Shown piece by piece: positions 1 through 13,426 of a DNA stretch of 64,000 nucleotides. The translations under genes were made by a program, and so were the position numbers. Position 1 is the first letter of the stretch. Every line of letters starts with the position of its first letter. Source of the stretch: Gryganskiella cystojenkinii (lineage: Eukaryota; Mortierellomycota; Mortierellomycetes; Mortierellales; Mortierellaceae); assembly GCA_015852425.1 (NCBI GenBank), contig JAAAIG010000004.1, positions 1 through 64,000 on the forward strand, read 5' to 3'. The notes below the pieces were generated by a model, which was not told the DNA's origin, did no database searches, and was given only the letters and a program-made list of their open reading frames with translations.

Positions 1-884
1 TCGTGATGCATCTCGACGGACTTGACCTCAGTGGTGACGTTGGAGGGAGCGAAGGTGACGACCATACCGGCCTTGATGACACCGGTCTCGACACGACCGA
101 CGGGAACTGTTCCGATACCACCGATCTTGTAGACATCCTGGAGGGGAAGACGGAGGGGCTTCTCGGTGGGGCGCGATGGGGGCTCGATGGCATCAATGGC
201 CTCGAGAAGGGTCTTACCCTTGTAGGAACCGGTCTTGGTCTCCTTGGTCCATCCCTTGAACCAGGGCATGTTGGTGGACTCCTCCAACATGTTGTCACCG
301 TGCCATCCGGAGATGGGGACGAAGGCAACAGCCTTGGGGTTGAAACCGACCTTCTTGACGAAGGTGGAGACCTCCTTGACGATCTCCTCGAAACGGTCCT
401 GGGACCACTTGGTGGTATCCATCTTGTTGACAGCGACGATCAACTGCTGGACACCGAGGGTGAAGGCAAGAAGAGCGTGCTCACGGGTCTGACCATCCTT
501 GGAGATACCAGCCTCGAACTCACCGGTACCACCAGCAATGATGAGAATGGCGCAATCGGCCTGGGAAGTACCAGTGATCATGTTCTTGATGAAATCACGA
601 TGTCCGGGGGCATCAATGACGGTGACGTAGTACTTGGGGGTCTCGAACTTCCAGAGAGCGATATCAATGGTGATACCACGCTCACGCTCAGCCTTGAGCT
701 TGTCCATGACCCAGGCGTACTTGAAGGAACCCTTACCGGTCTCGGCGGCCTCCTTCTCGAACTTCTCGATGGTACGCTTGTCGATACCACCGCACTTGTA
801 GATCAAGTGACCGGTGGTGGTAGACTTTCCGGAGTCGACGTGTCCGATAACGACGACGTTAACGTGAAGCTTCTCTTTTCCCAT
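1..884 (-). CDS. TEF1: Translation elongation factor 1-alpha, N-terminal part (3' end cut by window edge)
   Basis: GTPase that carries aminoacyl-tRNA to the ribosomal A site in the cytosol. The reverse strand is open from an ATG at 884 to the window edge, giving about 294 of the roughly 460 residues usual for the family, so domain 1 and the start of domain 2 are present. Visible motifs are the P-loop GHVDSGKST, the switch segment with [13 protein letters not shown] (G3) and NKMD (G4). The protein starts MGKEKLHVN, as eukaryotic eEF1A does. No intron interrupts the visible coding part. The codons are strongly biased to C/T endings, as expected for a very highly expressed gene. A leader intron (886-1294) appears to end one base before the ATG. 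Identification is secure; only the 3' half is missing. Confidence 0.98.
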   Translation of the reverse strand, partial: MGKEKLHVNVVVIGHVDSGKSTTTGHLIYKCGGIDKRTIEKFEKEAAETGKGSFKYAWVMDKLKAERERGITIDIALWKFETPKYYVTVIDAPGHRDFIKNMITGTSQADCAILIIAGGTGEFEAGISKDGQTREHALLAFTLGVQQLIVAVNKMDTTKWSQDRFEEIVKEVSTFVKKVGFNPKAVAFVPISGWHGDNMLEESTNMPWFKGWTKETKTGSYKGKTLLEAIDAIEPPSRPTEKPLRLPLQDVYKIGGIGTVPVGRVETGVIKAGMVVTFAPSNVTTEVKSVEMHH

Positions 885-885
885 T

Positions 886-1294
886 CTATTTGAAGTATCA
901 AGAAAAGTTGGAGATACGGTTAGTCGAGTGCTTGTGGACAAAGGTTTTCGTCAGTTGATAAAGAGAGGGAAAAGGAAGCTGTCGAAGGGGGAGAAAGGGA
1001 CGCAGTAAAAGCCAATGTTTTAGATCTTTTTTTTCCAATCCTGTTGAAAAAGAAAAAATATCGTCTACAACCCAAAAAAAATCACAAGAGGATTTGTCGT
1101 CCTTGTGCTGATTGCTTGAGAGTTGAGAAAATCGCCAACGAAGATTGTTTTGAAATAGTCGATTGTAGAAGGAATGGGGATGGATGGATAGAAAGGGGAT
1201 TCGATTTGACTGAAAGATGGATGGATGCTACTATAGATTCAATCCGATTTTTTTTTTTTTTTTGTTTGTTTTGATCAATTTCCGGCAGACTTAC
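886..1294 (-). other. Probable 5'-UTR intron of TEF1
   Basis: On the reverse strand there is a consensus donor AAA|GTAAGT at 1294. An acceptor, AATAG, lies immediately before A-ATG (886), preceded by a CTAAC branch-like site and a T-rich tract. Removing the 409 nt between them would join a very short leader to the start codon. Leader introns are common in eEF1A genes. Inferred from splice signals only. Confidence 0.6.
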
Positions 1295-1352
1295 TTTGTA
1301 TAAAAGTTTCGAGTGAAAGGGTGGAAAACAGTTTTCGGGTGCAGGCTGGGAA

Positions 1353-1365
1353 TATATACGATTGG
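1353..1365 (-). promoter_or_regulatory. TATA and CCAAT elements, likely TEF1 core promoter
   Basis: The reverse strand reads CCAAT (1365-1361) followed closely by TATATA (1358-1353). They lie about 60 nt upstream of the proposed leader-intron donor, the right order and spacing for a TEF1 core promoter. From here to the end of the next gene (1366-1822) I see only T-rich and mixed intergenic sequence. Confidence 0.45.
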
Positions 1366-1822
1366 TCACTGTTGCATGCCCCTTAACGAAAAATGTTTTT
1401 TTTGTGTTTTTTTTCTTCTTTGACCTTCTTCTTTTGGACCAGTCTTCTTTTATCGTTTTTCGATTCAGGGGGTGGACAGCGAAGACTATCACACTTCCAA
1501 CCCCGCGAACATAGTTCAAAGTCTCAGCCTCCGTTTCTTCACCCTCTCTACTGTTGTTGTCTCCTTGTCCCGTGAAAAAGCAGAGAGACTCTCTTTCCTT
1601 CCAGTGGATTAGAAACACGAGATCTATCTCTTTCGATGACGCATACACACACTCACAAATATTTGTTGTGATGTCTTTTATTTCGCTCAAGCTGCTGTAA
1701 ATATTATGCACAAGCCATCTCTCTTTGTGGCACGATCCAACGGATGTGGCGGGAGAAAGCAGACAAGGGGATGACGACCAAAGCGTTTTACTGCTTCTCA
1801 GACTTTTCCTGCCAACTCTCTT

Positions 1823-3066
1823 TTATACAATGGTCGAAACACCAGTGCCTCCAGTGACGGTACTGGAGGCAGGGGTCTGGTGACGAAGAGCAGCAATCGA
1901 GTACGAGACAAACGCGGCAGTGAGGGACAAGGCCGGAAGGGTTCGCAAGGCGTGACCTCGAGCAACAGCGACCCACATCAAGATGGCGAAGCTATCATTA
2001 GGGATAAAAAAAAAGAACGGAGGACAAAATGTCAAACGGGGAATTTGTCAAACCGAGAGTCCCGAAAAAAGTAGAGCAATGATATCATGGCGGGATCGGG
2101 ACTGAGAAGGGTCACTTTTTCTCCTTCCATTTTTTCAAAGCCAGAGGACAAGGACTTACACCAAGTAGGCGACGGCACGGAAGTACGAGTTCTGAAACTT
2201 GTTCAAGAAGTTGTCGCTGAGAGGAGCAGAAAAAATATTGAAGATAGTATCTCAGGTTAGGTGGTGACAGTCCATGGTGTTGAATTCCATCCATGTGGCA
2301 GTGACCTGTTATTGAATCTCTCTTCCTTACAACTTTTGACTAGTGGGGCAGCACTAAAATTGACAAGTACAAAAAAAAAGTGTCAGCCTCCATGTTGCGC
2401 CTCCCTTGCCAATTGAGAAACTCAGCAACCAAATTGTGTACCTTCAAGCAGAGGGGAATCTCGATAAACACCAGGAGGAAGGCAATGATCCTATGCGATT
2501 GATGGAAAGAGTTCGGATGTTTAGAGCGTCATTTGGAACTATATCCCCTTTTGCAGTATTTGCCAAGAGATTTTTGAAGCTTTTCATCTTGATTGTTTAC
2601 CATCCAATAATGGACCAGAGAAGGTCGAGGCCGCCAATGATACCAAAGACGATCAGAACTATTATTATCGCACAGAAAGAGGCAACACAGGCGGTTGGAT
2701 CGCAGTTTGTCAGTTCGAAGAATAAAGAGTTGATCCATGGTTGTTCGTGTTATGTCCCTGTATTCCTTCAGTCAAAGTGAACGTACGCACGATAGAGATG
2801 AGACCACACCTATTGTCGAAAAACAAAGAGAGGGAGCAGAAATGATTAGCACGAGGGTTTTTGTCGTGTGGGCCGTCAGCCTGTTATTTCCCATTTGATA
2901 TGGGAGCCTGCGCAGGGACTGGCCCCCAGGGCGGTGTTTCCTGAAGAATGAATGAATGGCCACGCGACGCGACATGTGAGTCTCCCATCGCTGAATAGAT
3001 TATCCCAACTTGCCATTGGCCATAGAGGGAAAAGTTTCCGGATCTCAATTCGTCGATGATGGACAT
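1823..3066 (-). CDS. TVP18: TVP18-type Golgi membrane protein (seven exons, first intron GC-AG)
   Basis: Small four-helix Golgi/vesicle membrane protein of the TVP18 family, whose role in yeast is membrane trafficking. Exons by eye (minus): 3066-3014, 2809-2787, 2658-2601, 2490-2442, 2353-2331, 2216-2160, 1991-1823, giving 143 residues; the family is about 150-170. Family landmarks fall in order across the exons: FSLYGQW near residue 12, then hydrophobic GLISIV and LIVFGIIGG, then FIEIPLCLK, CCPTSQKFDNF, and YFRAVAYLVFAILMW. Reading frame is kept at every junction. Intron 1 needs a GC donor (GCAAGT at 3013), because the nearby GT site breaks the frame. The C-terminal tail after residue 115 is Thr/Ser/Gly rich. 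Confidence is high for the family and moderate for the two shortest exons. Confidence 0.82.
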
Positions 3067-4147
3067 TGTTATTATTAGAGATGAGTGATGGGAGGGGAAA
3101 TGTGGATGGAGGAGGTCTGAATGTGAAGGGCGGGAAAGATGATGGAAGAAAAAGAGGGAGAGGGAGGAGGAGGAGGAGGACGACGCAGAAAATATAAATA
3201 TCAAAAATCATGTTCGGGGCGTGTGTCGTCTTAGATTATTTGACTTTTTATTTTATTTTTTTTGTGTTCCTGTGGCACCACCGTAAGTCTGGAGGTAACA
3301 TGCCATGGGCGGCGGCGGCGGGTTCTGGGCTGGGCAATAATAACCTTTGTTTGTTTGCTCACCAGTTCGACTCTGTCTCCGGCGATGATTTATTGTCTCA
3401 TCCCACGACGTTTCGTCATACTTTGGTCTCGCCACTGATGACAGAGATTCCTTTCCTGCGAGGGAGAGTGGGCTGTTGCGAGGCGGGTGTGTGATATGAT
3501 GAGGGGTGGCTCTTCTTCCTCCTCCTTGTAACTATTTCTGCTACTGCTTTGGTGCTTTGGATTTCAATCTTGAAAAGAGCAGAAAAAGTAACAGGTCAAG
3601 AGGATAAGTGTCCACGTGGACGGAAGAAAACAATCAATGTCGATGTTGATCAACAGGCGAGAGAGAGTCTTAACGGACAAAGAAGCAGACTATCCGACCA
3701 ATGGACAACAAACGCGAGAAGGCCGTTGCGACCGTCTGTGCTCTCGTTTGCTACACCGCCTCCTCCGCTTTTCGCTTTCACACCCCTTAAACTCAGCCTT
3801 GACCCCTGAAAACGGAAAGCGGTCACGTTTAAATATGTAAACACACGGATTGCACGTTCTCTCGATGAGGCCTTTTGCTCGTAGTTGCAGAGAAAAGTGT
3901 TTTTGAGTGCAAAACTTTTTATTCTTCAGGGAAAACGCCCTTTCTGTAACAACGTTGTCTTTCACTTACACAAGGTTCATTTTCCTCTCTTCTCTTCTAC
4001 TCTTTCCACTCCCTCCTTCCCCTTTCCTCCTTCCTCCCATCCATCACTCGAAACACTGCTGTCGTAGAGACCAGTCAGTTTTGTGGACAACTTCTTTTTC
4101 ATTCATCATAAAAGGAAAGAGACCCGAACCCAATCACATCTCTAGCA
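3067..4147. other. Divergent intergenic region TVP18 / SRPK
   Basis: About 1.1 kb between two divergently transcribed genes, so it should hold both promoters. It includes a purine-rich stretch (3060-3190, CT-rich on the TVP18 leader strand) and a CT-rich block just before the SRPK start (3985-4060). I see no coding feature; the short open frames here have no recognisable motif. Confidence 0.5.
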
Positions 4148-6578
<2,431 letters not shown>

Positions 6579-8166
6579 TCTTCCCTTTTCCCTTATTACC
6601 CTCTCATGTTCATCAGCATCACTTTGCATTTTGCAACAAAAGCAACCAACTACATAATAATAAAATAAAATAAAAAAAACCCCGCTTGATGAAAAAATCT
6701 GCTTCGTCTCTTGGTCAGAAAACCGTGCTTCGCCCAAATCGTTCGAGGTCTGTGCAGGTCTGAAATCTAAGTACGCGAGGGAATATTGTACGTAAAAATG
6801 TTCTGATTAGAGATTGATAATATTTTTTGAGAAACAGAAAAAAAATTGTCAGCACAAATCCTTTTTGAGCCCCAAATTTTTTGGGTAACTGCAAGAGCTC
6901 GCATGGACACAAAACGGAACCTGGATCCCTCCACAATTGATGTTTGTAAACTTTGATCCATCGCAGCTTTCCCTTCCGCGCCAAGTGCCACGAGAAAATC
7001 CTTGACAAAGCACATATACTATATTCAGATCCCACAAGATTAACGCCCCTTCGCCTCTGGTTGCCAGTGTCCAGGTGGGCACATCATTATTGAAACCTCG
7101 CGGACTTTTCTTTCCTCTTTGTCATAATATATTATCTTGCCAAGAACTCCTGTAACTTCCTCCACGTATTTCGTGATCCGGCTGGCATTACTCCACAAAA
7201 AAAAATCAGACTTCTCGGACGTAACGGTGATTGCTGTCATGCTCTTTTATTTCTTCTAGTTCTTGAATGATAGTATGATATCTTTCTAACGCAACAGCAT
7301 GGTGACACTGACCTGTGGGTTGGCGCGAAAATAAAAGAGAGGGAAGAGAAAACAACACAAAAACAAGAAAGAGGGTCGGTCCAACCAATGTCAACATGAA
7401 AGACCATACTAAAAAAAAATAACATCAATCGACTTTCTATCGGGATATTTTTGAGTGTTAATAATAATGGCAATGGAAGAACGATCGGGATCGATCCTCT
7501 GAGAGTTGAAGAACGAAGATAGGGTCAGAGTAGCGATGGAAGGGAGGCGAGCGCGTGCCAACAACTATTGGCGTGGATAGCATCTATTCAGTTTCCTTAC
7601 GGACGAACGCAGCATAGGCTTTTGAAGCTTTAGACTGAACATAAAGAAAATGTTCGCCAAGGCTCCCAGCGATTTTTTTCGGTATTTCCGCTGAACAAGC
7701 ATATCTGCTTATACTTTGCTACGGACAAGAAAGAGAGACATATGGATGTGAGCGATTAAAGAAGTGTAACAAACTTACAGGCTCTGGTGGGTACGTTCGT
7801 TTCAGGCGATGCGACGAGCAGCGCAATTTTGTGATGTGAATCCTCTGCGAATTATTTGTAAGGACATTTGGATTTGATGGGGTGCACACCCTGGCACAAT
7901 CGGATTGTTGGTCCTTTCGAAGTAACAACACTTTTACCTCGGAGATTATAAAAGCCAAGGACACTCCCACCTTTTCTTTTTTCTTCTCCAACCAACCAAC
8001 CACTACCGCATCCTTTCTATCTTCATATCACTACAGCCAACGACTTAGAGCCCGACACATTTTTTCTCCGTGTCCTTCTCTAACGTCATACACCTCTCAT
8101 TCTCTTAACAACAACCTCTCACCAACACTCTGGATAACGGTTCGCAAAAACAACATCTATACAGCT
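6579..8166. other. Intergenic region, SRPK 3' end to OLE1 promoter
   Basis: Nearly 1.6 kb with no supported gene. An A-rich stretch with AATAAAATAAAATAA at about 6655 is the likely SRPK poly(A) region. The last 250 bases are CT-rich and hold the OLE1 leader. Frames on the minus strand between 6715 and 8003 are short and show no family motif. Confidence 0.5.
7947..7954 (+). promoter_or_regulatory. TATA box of the desaturase gene
   Basis: TATAAAAG lies 220 bases upstream of the OLE1 ATG. A CT- and CA-rich leader without upstream gene structure follows. Sequence match only. Confidence 0.5.
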
Positions 8167-9685
8167 ATGGCGACTCCTCTCCCACCACAATTCGTCGTCC
8201 CCGCGACGCAAACAGAGACCCGACGTGACCCTCTCCAGCACGACGAGCTTCCTCCTTTGATCAAAGGCAAGGTCACCCTCACGAACTGGCACACACACCT
8301 CGACTGGAAGCACGTCCTCGGTCTTGGCCTCACCCCTTTGATCGCCCTGTATGGTCTCGCGACGACAGAGATTCAGCGAAAGACCCTTATCTGGTCGATT
8401 ATCTACTACTACGCCACAGGACTCGGTATCACAGCAGGCAAGTTCCTTTATACGACTCCTGTCCTTTGAGCCCCTTTTGCCCAACACTTCGTTTTATTGG
8501 AAAAAAAAAAGAATGGGGCACAGGGCACAGAGCACCAAAAAATTGTGTTTATCTGATTTCCAAAATTACTAACGACAAATTCCTTTTTTGGAACTCTATC
8601 CCGTTTCCCACCAAACAGGATACCATCGTCTCTGGGCACATCGCGCCTATACTGCAGGACCTGCCATGAGTTTTGTTCTGGCCCTTTTGGGTGCTGGAGC
8701 TGTCGAAGGCTCGATCAAATGGTGGTCTCGTGGTCATCGCGCTCATCATCGTTGGACCGACACGGAGAAGGACCCTTATTCGGCTCACCGCGGTCTGTTC
8801 TTTTCTCATATCGGTTGGATGTTGATCAAGCGTCCAGGCTGGAAGATCGGTCATGCGGATGTCGACGATCTCAACAAGAACAAGCTCGTTCAGTGGCAAC
8901 ACAAGAACTATCTTCCTCTTGTTCTCTTCATGGGCATTATTTTCCCCACCATGGTCGCTGGTCTTGGATGGGGTGATTGGCGTGGAGGTTATTTCTTTGC
9001 CGCGATCGCTCGTCTCGTCTTTGTTCACCACGCTACCTTCTGTGTCAACTCACTCGCTCATTGGCTTGGCGATGGTCCCTTTGATGACCGCCACACACCC
9101 CGCGACCACTTCATTACCGCTTTCGTGACCTTGGGCGAGGGCTACCACAACTTCCACCACCAATTCCCTCAGGATTACCGTAATGCCATTCGCTTCTACC
9201 AGTACGATCCTACCAAGTGGGTCATTGCCACCTGCGCCTTCTTTGGTCTCGCGAGTCATCTCAAGACCTTTCCCGAAAATGAAGTCCGTAAGGGTCAGCT
9301 TCAGATGATCGAGAAGCGTGTCTTGGAGAAGAAGACCAAGCTCCAGTGGGGTACCCCTATTGCAGACTTGCCCATCCTGTCTTTCGAGGATTTCCAACAT
9401 GCCTGCAAGAACGATGACAAGAAGTGGATCTTGCTCGAGGGTGTTGTGTATGACGTTGCTGAGTTTATGGCCGAGCACCCCGGTGGTGAGAAATACATCA
9501 AGATGGGTGTCGGCAAGGACATGACCTCGGCCTTCAACGGTGGCATGTACGATCACTCAAATGCGGCCCGCAACCTGCTCAGTCTGATGCGCGTTGCCGT
9601 AGTGGAGTACGGTGGTGAGGTCGAGGCCCAGAAGAAGAACCCCTCGGTCCAAGTCTATGGTGCCGAGCACTCCAAGGACGACTAA
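8167..9685 (+). CDS. OLE1: Stearoyl-CoA (delta-9) fatty acid desaturase with C-terminal cytochrome b5 domain
   Basis: Endoplasmic-reticulum enzyme that puts the first double bond into palmitoyl- and stearoyl-CoA; the fused cytochrome b5 domain supplies electrons. Exons 8167-8437 and 8619-9685; 445 residues, equal to Mortierella alpina Ole1 as I recall it. The three His boxes are visible: HRLWAH (93-98), HRAHH (130-134) and HNFHH (267-271). Hydrophobic segments lie before and between them. The b5 haem motif HPGGEKY starts at residue 377. The single intron has a GC donor (GCAAGT at 8438) and splits the Gly codon just before the first His box; no GT site nearby keeps the frame. The start ATG has A at -6 to -3 context and a CT/CA-rich leader. 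Downstream AATAAA is at 9927. Confidence 0.97.
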
Positions 9686-10329
9686 TGACTCTCAGCTCTC
9701 GTTTACGAACGATTATTTCTCTTTTTTTTCACTTTGCTATCTCATTCACATCCCGTCATCATCATAACTCTCATTGTTATTTTACCCACCCCCATCCTCA
9801 ATCACACAATCGTCTTCCCTTGTTGCTATGCACTATGAACTGCTTCGCACAAATTCCTTGTACCATTTTCCTCTTTCTCTCGCCTCCTTCCCTTTGCATT
9901 GTGCACTTTGTTACACTACTTTTTACAATAAAATAATCACACGAACAAAAAAAAACTAAAAAAAAGGGCGCCTGCAACAACTTGCATCCATGGCACTGCA
10001 GGAGGAGCAAGAATCGACCGTTGCTTGAGATGAAGGAAAGAGGTCGGAAGACGAGGAGTGTTTTTTGTCAAAAGGATGCGCGCGAAACGGTACTGCACGC
10101 AACCAAGGGTACAAAATACATGCAAACAGGTGACTCCACCCAAACTTTTTTTTTCTGCTGACAGAAAGTCATGCCGAATGCGGCGCTAGGAAGTACATTC
10201 CCCAAAACCACCATCTCTTTCTTTTTTTAGTTCTTCCATTCCATTCCTCTGCTTCTCATTTTAATATCCATATATATTTCCTTCCTTCCTTCCTTACTCC
10301 TACCAGTTAATACCAGCACCCCAAGCATA
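9686..10329. other. Intergenic region OLE1 / glutamine amidotransferase
   Basis: Holds the OLE1 3' UTR (AATAAA at 9927-9932) and the promoter and leader of the next gene. That leader is CT-rich, with TTCCTTCC repeats around 10277-10292. I see no other feature. Confidence 0.5.
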
Positions 10330-11340
10330 ATGGCCCCAACGACTTCAAACCCAAGCAAAATCATTCGGGTCGCCCTTCTGGTTTGTGGAACGCCTATCCC
10401 GCCTGTTGCTGAACCTTTTGGAGACTACCCTGTTCAGTTCAGGAACTTGCTCTTAGCCGGACTGGATCAACTCAAGGCCAAACAAGCCCTGGACCCTGAG
10501 ACGACTTTAGTTTTAGAGGGATTCGATGTCCGCGAGGATATTTATCCAAAGGATCTTGCGGATTGGGATGGTATCCTCATCTCCGGCAGTGGTGAGTTTT
10601 GTCAATCTCTGTCCGTCATTATCCAAGAAGGCTGCGCTCATAGGAGCAAAAGTCGATATAAATATCTAAACCTGTTACCAACCTTTTCCTCTTGTAAACT
10701 ATTATTCATGGACCACAGCTTCTAACGCATACGACGATCTCCCTTGGATCAACAAGCTGGTTGACTATGTAAAGAACCTCCCCAAAGGCGAGAATGCTCC
10801 CAAGGTTGTCGGCATCTGCTTCGGACACCAGATCATTGGACGAGCCTTTGGCGCCAAGGTCGGTAAACACACGCGTGGGTGGGAACTGGGCTGGACCCTG
10901 ACTGAGTGCACGGAGGCTGGCAAGAAGTTCTGGAAGGATGACAGCATGGTAAGGAGCGAAAAGACTGATCGTTTTATCACTGCCAGTTGATACTTCGGAT
11001 CCATTGACAGTCTTTTGTTTTGATTTCATCTGCTTCTTCCTTGTAGAGAATCCAAGAACTTCACCAGGATATTGTTCATGATGTGCCCGAGGGATTCACG
11101 TTGTTGGCGTCTACGGCTCACACGACCAACCAGTCCATGATCTCGAACGACCACCAGATTGTGACCTTGCAGGGACATCCCGAGTTCACAGGACCGATCA
11201 TGAAGGAGTTCATCAAGTTCAGGACCGCTAACGGTACTTTCAGCAAAGAGCTTTCAGAGGCGTCAAATAAGGTCGTTGGCAACCCGCTGGATAGAGTCGA
11301 TGCAGCAGCGCGTATCGTTGAATTCATTCACAGCCGGTAG
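10330..11340 (+). CDS. Class I glutamine amidotransferase-like protein
   Basis: Resembles the free-standing class I GATase proteins of fungi (yeast YLR126C type), which share the fold of the glutaminase subunit of GMP synthase; the natural substrate is uncertain. Exons 10330-10591, 10719-10948, 11047-11340; 261 residues, normal for the group. The nucleophile elbow GICFGHQI places Cys at about residue 121. The QGHPEF motif supplies His 208 and Glu 210, so the Cys-His-Glu triad is complete. GILISGS upstream is the usual oxyanion-side strand. All introns are GT-AG and in frame. AATAAA follows at about 11390. The gene ends only 148 bp before the RPL16 start. The fold is certain; the reaction is not. 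Confidence 0.88.
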
Positions 11341-11488
11341 GAACCAGAAAATAAAAAAAAATCCAAAGACTATGATGTCATAGAATTTAAATAAAATCGC
11401 AAATACTACGATTTCAATCCGCACAAAATATTGGCTCGCACGACAACTCTTTGATTTTTTTCCTCCTCTACAAATCCATATTTCCAAC

Positions 11489-13029
11489 ATGAGCTCGTTC
11501 GAAAAAGTAAATTCAACAATCCAGGCAGAGAGAAAGGAGGCTGGCATCGGGCATAGGGAGTCATCAGCACAACAACATCGAGGACCGGTTCAGCGTTGCT
11601 GTCATCAGGATCAATATTCATTCAGATCGGGGACATCGGGAAGAGTCCCACCTATGACCAGCATGGGCAAAGTGCTGCCCGAGTCAACAGCCAGGATCGA
11701 AGTCATCCTAGATGACTTTGTTCAACTAGGACAATGACATCGTTGGGATGGCGTCGGCAATACTCTCTGACATTGCCAAAACCATCCTGGACATCATTTT
11801 GACCGGGATTCAATCAGAGGGCATCGACAATTTGATCGAATGGGATTTCATCGAATTTCCCATGTCGAAATTATGATTCAGTCGAGCACATTCAAACATC
11901 AGAATCAACTCAGATGAACAGCAAACCGACATTGTAAACAACCCAGACCAGCTCTTATGGATCGTGACCCTTCAGACATGGGTGATCACTACTCTGCCAG
12001 GATTTCGTGACCAAGGACCATGGATTGGATTTCTCTGCTACCCAAAACTATTTTTCGATTCAGTTTGAACCTTGAAACTTACCGTCACTATTGCTTTTTA
12101 TCAACTCGTCTTCTTAGGTGGTTGTCATCGACGGTAAGGGCCACCTTTTGGGTCGCCTTGCCTCCATTGTTGCCAAGCAGGCCCTCACTGGTCAGCGTGT
12201 CGTTGTTGTCCGCTGCGAGGAGTTGAACGTTTCCGGTTCCTTCTTCCGTAACAAGCGTAAGTTTTATTTTTATTTTTTACTTCATCGTTTCAGCGTTGGT
12301 ATCCACATGTGAAGAAGGCGGCATTTTGGGATATCAGCAGGAACAACACCCGACGAACCCGGTCATCTTTCAAATTACCGGCTTTGATCTTTCAAACGAC
12401 CGAGTATGAGCGATACAACCAAGGATTTCGCTCCAACAAGTCGCCAGATGGATACTGTTGACCACACCTTTCTTTCAACTACTGGAGTTTTTCAACATGG
12501 CCAGGAACAAATAGCTTCAAGAGAGTCGACCCACTAACCCCTCGAAATTGCTTTTTTCTTCTGTGTGGCTCTAACAGTGAAGTACCACGCTTTCCTCCGC
12601 AAGCGTTGCGTTGTCAACCCCGCCCGCGGTTCCTTCCATTTCCGTGCCCCCTCCCGCATCTTCTACCGTGCCATCCGTGGTATGGTCCCCCACAAGACTG
12701 CCCGTGGTGCCGCTGCCTTGGACCGCATCAAGCTCTTCGAGGGTGTCCCCCCTCCCTATGACCGCATGAAGCGTATGGTTGTCCCCTCTGCTCTCCGTGT
12801 CCTCAAGTTGAAGCCCGGCCGCAAGTTCTGCACCATCAAGCGTGTCTCCCACGAGGTCGGCTGGAAGTACAACGATGTTGTCGCTAACCTCGAGGAGAAG
12901 CGTAAGGTCAAGTCCAAGGCTTTCTACGAGCGCAAGAAGGCTATTGCCAACGTCCGTGCCAAGGCTGTCACCGCCAAGGCCTCCGAGTTGGCTGCTGTCC
13001 AGGAGAAGATCTCTGCTCTCGGTTACTAA
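11489..13029 (+). CDS. RPL16: Ribosomal protein uL13 (60S, RPL16/L13a)
   Basis: Structural protein of the large cytosolic ribosomal subunit. Exons 11489-11506 (MSSFEK), 12118-12256 and 12578-13029 give 202 residues, the size of yeast Rpl16. The start of exon 2, [17 protein letters not shown], and [11 protein letters not shown] in exon 3 are family signatures. The first exon has only six codons and is followed by a 611-nt intron with GTAAAT and TTCTTAG ends; the second intron is 321 nt. Ribosomal protein genes often carry a long intron right after the start, so this structure is plausible. Exon 3 codons are strongly C-ending, as in TEF1. AATAAA is at 13116-13121. I looked in both introns for clear C/D-box snoRNA boxes and found none convincing. 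Confidence 0.95.
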
Positions 13030-13426
13030 ATTATCTCTTTTTTAGAATCTTGACAAGAGATTGTTGAGATGATAAAAGAGAGACGGAACAACAACAACAA
13101 GTGTATCGATCGATGAATAAAAATGATATCAATTGATGGCTCTTTGCTTGGAAACTACATCTTCAGTCTCCACTTTGACTTTGTGCGTAAAGTGTCTTGT
13201 GTTAATATTCGATGATGTTATGCTCCAGCTGTGCCGTACTTTGCGGCGGGGAACCAGACGCTAGGCAAGACTCTCGTTTGGGTGGCTTAGATTGCTAAAT
13301 GGTACTAGTACTCCAAATTTTTGACTTTTTTTTCGGACTGCTTGGGAAAAATAATAAAAAAGTCATTCAGAAAAGAATTTCGATCCCCCTCCCTCCCTTT
13401 TCTGTACATTCACATTACATCTCATA
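13030..13426. other. Intergenic region RPL16 / OLA1
   Basis: About 400 bp containing the RPL16 poly(A) signal (13116) and the OLA1 promoter and leader. The leader ends in a CT-rich tract (13387-13401). Nothing else is seen. Confidence 0.5.

Noticed and set aside
3..893. 296-codon open frame on the plus strand across TEF1
   Set aside because: Exact antisense of the eEF1A coding region; open only because of the strong codon bias. Protein is Gly/Leu/Asp-rich without motifs.
1082..1711. 209-codon minus frame
   Set aside because: Overlaps the TATA/CCAAT elements and leader intron of TEF1, has poly-Lys from T runs, no motif and no codon bias.
11489..11737. 82-codon frame reading through the RPL16 first intron
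   Set aside because: Only its first six codons are coding; the rest follows a good donor and matches nothing, while the six codons join perfectly to exon 2 of uL13.
11750..11800. Possible C/D-box snoRNA in RPL16 intron 1 (AATGACA and CTCTGA words)
   Set aside because: Box C is degenerate, spacing is too short, and there is no terminal stem.
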